Source: UBA1952 sp965246785 (GTDB lineage: Bacteria > Bacteroidota > Bacteroidia > Chitinophagales > Chitinophagaceae). From it: a stretch of DNA of 64,000 nt. The position numbers were made by a program, and so were the translations under genes. The notes under the pieces are model-generated. The model was not told the DNA's origin and made no database searches. It worked only from the letters and a program-made list of their open reading frames with translations. The first letter of the stretch is position 1. Every line of letters begins with the position of its first letter. Below are positions 60,391-64,000 of the stretch, in pieces. The DNA lies in NCBI GenBank assembly GCA_965246785.1, contig CBDFFM010000031.1, positions 118,670 to 182,669 on the forward strand. The letters are read 5' to 3'.

Positions 60391-60485
60391 ACTTGCCAAG
60401 TCCCGACAGGGAAGACTTGGCAAGTCTGGCGGGTGCGTATCACCAGCCTTGACTTGGCAAGTCTTCCTTCGGGACTTGCCAAGTC
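60390..60485. repeat. Palindromic GACTTGsCAAGTC element
   Basis: Four 13-bp near-palindromes lie at 60390-60402 and 60473-60485 (GACTTGCCAAGTC) and at 60414-60426 and 60451-60463 (GACTTGGCAAGTC). The order is symmetric, so the two halves can pair. The first copy begins on the last base of the macroglobulin stop codon. Confidence 0.9.
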
Positions 60486-60531
60486 GTAACCCTATATGTC
60501 GCGGGCAGAAAAACAGGCCGTTCGCCCGCCT

Positions 60532-60625
60532 CCCCAGACGCGCGGCGGGGTGGGGACGCATTCCCTGATGCGCAGGCGGCAACGGCCATCTGGGGATGGC
60601 CCACCGCTGGCGCACGCGTCTGGGG
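60532..60625. repeat. GC-rich inverted repeat before dnaN
   Basis: CCCCAGACGCG at 60532-60542 is matched by CGCGTCTGGGG at 60615-60625, with shorter GCGCA and CATCTGGGGATG-like palindromes between them. It is a further noncoding hairpin between the macroglobulin gene and dnaN. Confidence 0.6.
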
Positions 60626-60700
60626 ACGCGGCGCAACCGTCCTATTATGTGGCCAGTTGTTGTGTGCACAACTCGGGGATTAGGGTGCTTGGTCGTCCCC

Positions 60701-60708
60701 TATCTTTG
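60701..60708 (+). promoter_or_regulatory. TAnnTTTG box before dnaN
   Basis: TATCTTTG matches the -7 consensus exactly, 25 nt before the ATG at 60734. Confidence 0.45.
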
Positions 60709-60733
60709 GCTTCTTCAAAAACGACCATTTCAA

Positions 60734-61855
60734 ATGCGCTTCATAGTTACCTCTACATCCCTTCTTAAAAACCTCCAGACAATAGGCGGCGTCATCTCTG
60801 CCAATACCGTGCTTTCCGTGCTGGAAGATTTTCTGTTTGAGCTGAAAGGCAATACACTCACACTCACGGCTACAGATTTGGAGACGATGATGCGCGTGCA
60901 GATGGATGTAAGCGAAGCACAGGACGATGGCCGCATCTGCATCCCTTCCAAGATTCTGCTGGAATACCTGAAGAACCTGCCCGAGCAGCCGATTACCTTC
61001 TCTATTTCGGAGAAGGATTTGAGCATTGAAATGTCGTCATCCGTAGGTAAGTACCGCATTGGCGGCGAGAAGGCGGATGACTTTCCGAAGGAGCCAGCGG
61101 CTGGCGATGCAACAACCTTCACGATGCCGTCTGTAGCGCTGATTGAAAGCATCAATAAAACGCTTTTTGCGGTGAGCACCGATACGCTGCGGCCGGCTAT
61201 GACCGGTGTGTACTTTGAGCTGGCGCCTGATAAAGTCACATTTGTTTCTACCGATGCACACCGCCTTGTGCAATTTTCAAGGCACGACGTAACTCCGCCG
61301 CAGGCCGATGGCTTTGTGGTGCCGCGCAAGCCGCTGCAACAGCTTCGCGGAACACTGCCGGCTGATGAGACGCAACTGGAATTGAGCTACAACAGCAGCC
61401 ACCTGTTCGTCAACTCCGGCCGCATCAATATGAGCTGTCGCCTGATTGACGCGCGCTTCCCGGATTACAAGGCCGTTATCCCGCAGGACAATCCGTATAA
61501 ACTGACGGTGAACCGCCAGGATTTCATGAGCGCCTTGCGCCGGGTGAGCGTCTTTGCCAATAAAACAACGAACCAGGTGGTGCTGGACATCAAGGGCAGC
61601 GCCCTGCAGCTTTCCGCGCAGGATATTGACTTTTCTTACGAAGGAAAGGAAAGCCTGCCCTGCTCCTACACCGGCGAGGATATGAAGATTGCCTTCAACG
61701 CCAAGCTGATGGTGGAGCTGATAGCCAATATGGATGGCTCCGATGTCCAGCTTGAGCTAAGCACGCCAACGCGCGCGGGCATCTTTCGGCCTGTGGAGGC
61801 GGTGGACGGGGAAGAGGAACTGATGCTGCTGATGCCGCTGATGGTTGGCGTGTAA
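60734..61855 (+). CDS. dnaN: DNA polymerase III beta subunit (sliding clamp)
   Basis: This 373-residue protein is the ring clamp that tethers the replicative polymerase. The start MRFIVTSTSLLKNLQTIGGV and domain I (LEDFLFELKGNTLTLTATDL) are typical. Domain II has LRPAMTGVYFELAPDKVTFV and STDAHRLVQFSR. Domain III shows FPDYKAVIPQDNPYKLTV and the end ELMLLMPLMVGV, which keeps the LMP-type C-terminus of clamps. ATG 60734 is chosen; an earlier in-frame start would extend into hairpin repeats. dnaA is not adjacent. Confidence 0.96.
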   Translation: MRFIVTSTSLLKNLQTIGGVISANTVLSVLEDFLFELKGNTLTLTATDLETMMRVQMDVSEAQDDGRICIPSKILLEYLKNLPEQPITFSISEKDLSIEMSSSVGKYRIGGEKADDFPKEPAAGDATTFTMPSVALIESINKTLFAVSTDTLRPAMTGVYFELAPDKVTFVSTDAHRLVQFSRHDVTPPQADGFVVPRKPLQQLRGTLPADETQLELSYNSSHLFVNSGRINMSCRLIDARFPDYKAVIPQDNPYKLTVNRQDFMSALRRVSVFANKTTNQVVLDIKGSALQLSAQDIDFSYEGKESLPCSYTGEDMKIAFNAKLMVELIANMDGSDVQLELSTPTRAGIFRPVEAVDGEEELMLLMPLMVGV

Positions 61856-61874
61856 ATTTTTTGAACGTTTACCT

Positions 61875-61903
61875 AAAAGGGATGCCCAAACGGCATCCCT
61901 TTT
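61875..61903. terminator. Bidirectional terminator after dnaN
   Basis: AAAAGGGATGCC pairs perfectly with GGCATCCCTTTT around CAAAC, and the T run continues. It separates dnaN from the convergent membrane gene. Confidence 0.92.
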
Positions 61904-61906
61904 TCT

Positions 61907-62605
61907 TTATCCTTTCGCATGCCGCCGGTTGGCGTGATAGGCTGCAAGCCACATGGCGCTAAAGCAAAACACCTGTATCAATCGCCAAAGCGGGAAGAGT
62001 TCCCGGTCAGTAAAGTATCCGATGATGGCTGCTACTGTGATTATATAAGCAAAGCCCGTCAGCCCCTTGGCCCACCACGCATCATAGAAGCCGCGGCGGC
62101 GGATGAGTGTCTCCGGCGCTGCGGTGTGAGTGGAATTATATTGCTCCACGTATCCCAAAAGCGCATTGCCAAATGGCGTTTCAGAGTCTTCGGTAGCCGC
62201 ATCGCCGGGGTCAACGCTTACGGTCGCGGAATGCTTAAAGCTGATTAGGTAGAAACGTTTAGCATGCTGCGGGTCATAGTTAGTGCTTACGTTGCTCAAG
62301 CCGTCCCAATGGCTGCGGTATTCCCTCCGTGGATAAAACGGCGACCAGCGCAGCAGCCTGATGCTCAGGCCCTCCGCGTCCATATCCACCTTTGCCGGTA
62401 TCGTTCCCCATTTTTTTAAAGTCAGCAAAACGGCGGCGAGCGAGACGCCTATCAACGCAAAAGATGCAAGCAGCACGGCCCAATCCGGCAGGTTTTTGAT
62501 TGATAATATGGTTGTCAGGAAAACCGCTACAACGGCAAGTGGAATCACGAGAAGGATAAGAACGATTACGTAGCTACGTGAGAAGGTAACATTGAAAGTC
62601 TGCAT
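61907..62605 (-). CDS. Membrane protein of unknown function
   Basis: This 232-residue protein has two N-terminal helices (YVIVLILLVIPLAVVAVFL and VLLASFALIGVSLAAVLLT). A soluble PH-like middle part follows (residues 70-165, with RSHWDGLSNVSTNYDP and FYLISFKHS). Two C-terminal helices (LTGFAYIITVAAIIGYF and LIQVFCFSAMWLAAYHA) and a basic end close it. I do not recognise a family. It stands alone between dnaN and the DUF892 gene. Confidence 0.65.
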   Translation of the reverse strand: MQTFNVTFSRSYVIVLILLVIPLAVVAVFLTTILSIKNLPDWAVLLASFALIGVSLAAVLLTLKKWGTIPAKVDMDAEGLSIRLLRWSPFYPRREYRSHWDGLSNVSTNYDPQHAKRFYLISFKHSATVSVDPGDAATEDSETPFGNALLGYVEQYNSTHTAAPETLIRRRGFYDAWWAKGLTGFAYIITVAAIIGYFTDRELFPLWRLIQVFCFSAMWLAAYHANRRHAKG

Positions 62606-62722
62606 GAGAAAAGCGGCTTGGCGGCGAAAGATAATGGCTGATTTTCTGCCATGCTAATATCCGGCTGTAATGGCATAGTCTTTACCCCTTCGGCAAAGCA
62701 CAAAAACCCGCATTATCATATC

Positions 62723-63304
62723 ATGAAAGAAAACCCACAGAAGCACGCCATCGCCGAAGAATCACAGCAAGACCGCGTTACCACCTTCGGCCTCAGCGAA
62801 GACTCACCACTTTACAGTAAGCTCCGCGAATTTTTCGTGGAAGAGCTGAAAGACATCTATTGGGCCGAGCAGCACCTCGTAGCCACGCTGCCCAAAATGG
62901 CCGCCGCCACAACCACCGAAAAGCTCAAGGCCGCCTTCACCGACCATCTCGTGGTGACGCAGAACCATGTGAAGCGCTTGGAAATGTGCTTCTCTTACCT
63001 CGGCGAGGAAGCAACAGCCAAGAAGTGTGAGGCCATGGCAGGAATCACGAAGGAAGGCGAAGACATCATTGGAGAAACGGAAGCCGGTTCCATCACCCGC
63101 GATGTTGGCCTCGTGCTGGCGGCTCAGAAAGTAGAGCATTATGAAATTTCTACCTACGGCGGATTGAAGCAAATTGCGCAGACCTTGAACCAACGCGAGA
63201 TTGCCGGCCTGCTTCAGGCTACGCTTACAGAAGAAAAAGAAGCCGATAGCCTTCTGTCGTTGATTGCCGAGAGCGGTATAAACTATGCGGCGAAGTCGGA
63301 GTAA
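62723..63304 (+). CDS. DUF892 (YciE/YciF) ferritin-like protein
   Basis: This 193-residue protein is a four-helix ferritin-like protein of the YciE/YciF group, linked to stress responses. The helical core reads YSKLREFFVEELKDIYWAEQ, LKAAFTDHLVVTQNHVKRLE, EAGSITRDVGLVLAAQKVEH and EIAGLLQATLTEEKEAD. These contain the Glu and His residues expected for a di-iron site (E..H pairs). The N-terminal 35 residues are polar and poorly conserved. ATG 62723 is chosen because the frame upstream is an unlikely extension. Confidence 0.88.
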   Translation: MKENPQKHAIAEESQQDRVTTFGLSEDSPLYSKLREFFVEELKDIYWAEQHLVATLPKMAAATTTEKLKAAFTDHLVVTQNHVKRLEMCFSYLGEEATAKKCEAMAGITKEGEDIIGETEAGSITRDVGLVLAAQKVEHYEISTYGGLKQIAQTLNQREIAGLLQATLTEEKEADSLLSLIAESGINYAAKSE

Positions 63305-63322
63305 AGTGCCGCTGTAATAGAA

Positions 63323-63353
63323 AACGTCCCGGGCTGTAGAAGTCCGGGACGTT
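63323..63353. terminator. Bidirectional terminator after the DUF892 gene
   Basis: AACGTCCCGG at 63323-63332 pairs perfectly with CCGGGACGTT at 63344-63353, followed by GTATTTT. It separates two convergent genes. Confidence 0.85.
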
Positions 63354-63370
63354 GTATTTTAATCCTTAAG

Positions 63371-64000
63371 TCAGTTTGCGCTCATTCCTTCCCGTAAGGG
63401 ATTTTCCTTCCGTGCGATCGCTATTACCCCACTCATTTCCCGCACCGTCTTTGCAATGCCGGCCGCGTCAAAGCCGCACTCCCGGTGCAGCTCTTCCGGT
63501 TTGCCATGCTCCACAATCCGGTCGGGGATGCCAAGCATCACCACTTCCGGCGCATAGCCGTTGGCGGCCATGAATTCAAGCACTGCCGAGCCGAAACCGC
63601 CCACGATTGTCCCGTCTTCAACTGTAATGATTTTCGGGAAGCGGGCGGCGATTTGGTGCAGAAGCGTTTCATCCAAAGGCTTCGCGAAGCGCATATCGTA
63701 ATGCGCGGGATGCAGGTCGTCCGCTTCCAGCATCTTGCAGGCATCCACAGCAAAGTTTCCCGGATGGCCGATAGTAAGAATCGCCACATCCTCGCCTTCG
63801 CAAATGAGGCGGCCCGTGCCGATTTCAATCTTTTCAAATGGTGTTTTCCACTCCGGCATCACGCCCTGCCCACGCGGGTAGCGGATAGAGAACGGCAGCT
63901 CATTTTCGTCCAACTGTGCAGTGTACATCAGGTTGCGCAGCTCACTTTCATTCATCGGCGCGCTCACAATCATATTCGGGATGCAACGCATGTAGGCTAT
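63371..64000 (-). CDS. dxs: 1-deoxy-D-xylulose-5-phosphate synthase, 3' part
   Basis: This is the C-terminal 209 residues of DXS, the thiamine-diphosphate enzyme that begins the MEP isoprenoid pathway. The gene continues past the window end. Visible are the pyrimidine-domain end (PNMIVSAPMNESELRNLMYT, FSIRYPRGQGV) and the transketolase C-terminal domain (LTIGHPGNFAVDACKML, DMRFAKPLDETLLHQIAARF, ITVEDGTIVGGFGSAVLEF, LGIPDRIVEHGKPEELHRE). The frame is open to the last base. Confidence 0.94.
   Translation of the reverse strand: MAYMRCIPNMIVSAPMNESELRNLMYTAQLDENELPFSIRYPRGQGVMPEWKTPFEKIEIGTGRLICEGEDVAILTIGHPGNFAVDACKMLEADDLHPAHYDMRFAKPLDETLLHQIAARFPKIITVEDGTIVGGFGSAVLEFMAANGYAPEVVMLGIPDRIVEHGKPEELHRECGFDAAGIAKTVREMSGVIAIARKENPLREGMSAN

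Overview
The window comes from a GC-rich member of the Bacteroidota, most likely the Chitinophagia (Chitinophagaceae-like). The evidence is type IX secretion (T9SS) sorting tails of both the short Por type and the gliding-motility CHU_C type, a PorZ homologue, families seen mainly in this phylum (DUF4199, DUF4290, DUF5686, BatA/B/C), TAnnTTTG promoter-like boxes close to start codons, and no convincing Shine-Dalgarno sites. No rRNA, tRNA, CRISPR array, cas gene, phage module or transposase was seen.

Layout. 1-316: 3' end of nth. 365-8908: a thioredoxin-like protein, ubiX, an AT-rich membrane ORF, a BatA-domain protein, a dihydroorotase-like protein without the usual metal-binding histidines, DUF4199, a GT2 glycosyltransferase, DUF4197 and an L,D-transpeptidase. 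8895-15892: a DUF2256 miniprotein and four genes that look frameshifted (YkgJ-type, DUF5686 outer-membrane protein, CPBP protease, M23 peptidase), plus a Bcp peroxiredoxin. 15967-24881: recO, porZ, purN, murA (Asp in place of the catalytic Cys), DUF4290, typA, apaG. 24919-30325: recX, mnmG, a PA-domain T9SS substrate, nadA. 31177-38471: an unknown protein, an outer-membrane barrel protein, the DUF4130/radical-SAM DNA-repair pair, a frameshifted PduO adenosyltransferase, a CHU_C protein, msrB. 38677-50095: lysA, an ABC exporter, batC/batB, a CtpA protease, a small T9SS substrate, a DUF4412-like protein, an LRR protein, a sugar aminotransferase. 50221-64000: a hybrid histidine kinase, RNase Z, a 2056-residue alpha-2-macroglobulin, dnaN, a membrane protein, a DUF892 protein and the 3' end of dxs.

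Most genes are housekeeping or envelope genes. The envelope theme recurs: T9SS components and cargo, MurA, L,D-transpeptidase, M23 peptidase, CtpA, Bat proteins, macroglobulin and a lipid-type ABC exporter. They do not form one operon.

The most unusual content is intergenic. Five arrays of tandem degenerate repeats (16.8, 22.4, 30.9, 40.2 and 48.7 kb) have different sequences but nearly the same unit length: 21 bp in three, 42 bp in one and 41 bp in one. An approximately 80-bp dispersed repeat lies beside three of them. Other dispersed families include a 16-bp minisatellite that also sits in frame inside two genes, hairpin elements with TTTGTCAT ends, and a CCAGGG-hairpin element. Six apparent +1 insertions in short homopolymers break five genes, which points to sequencing error at least as much as to gene decay.
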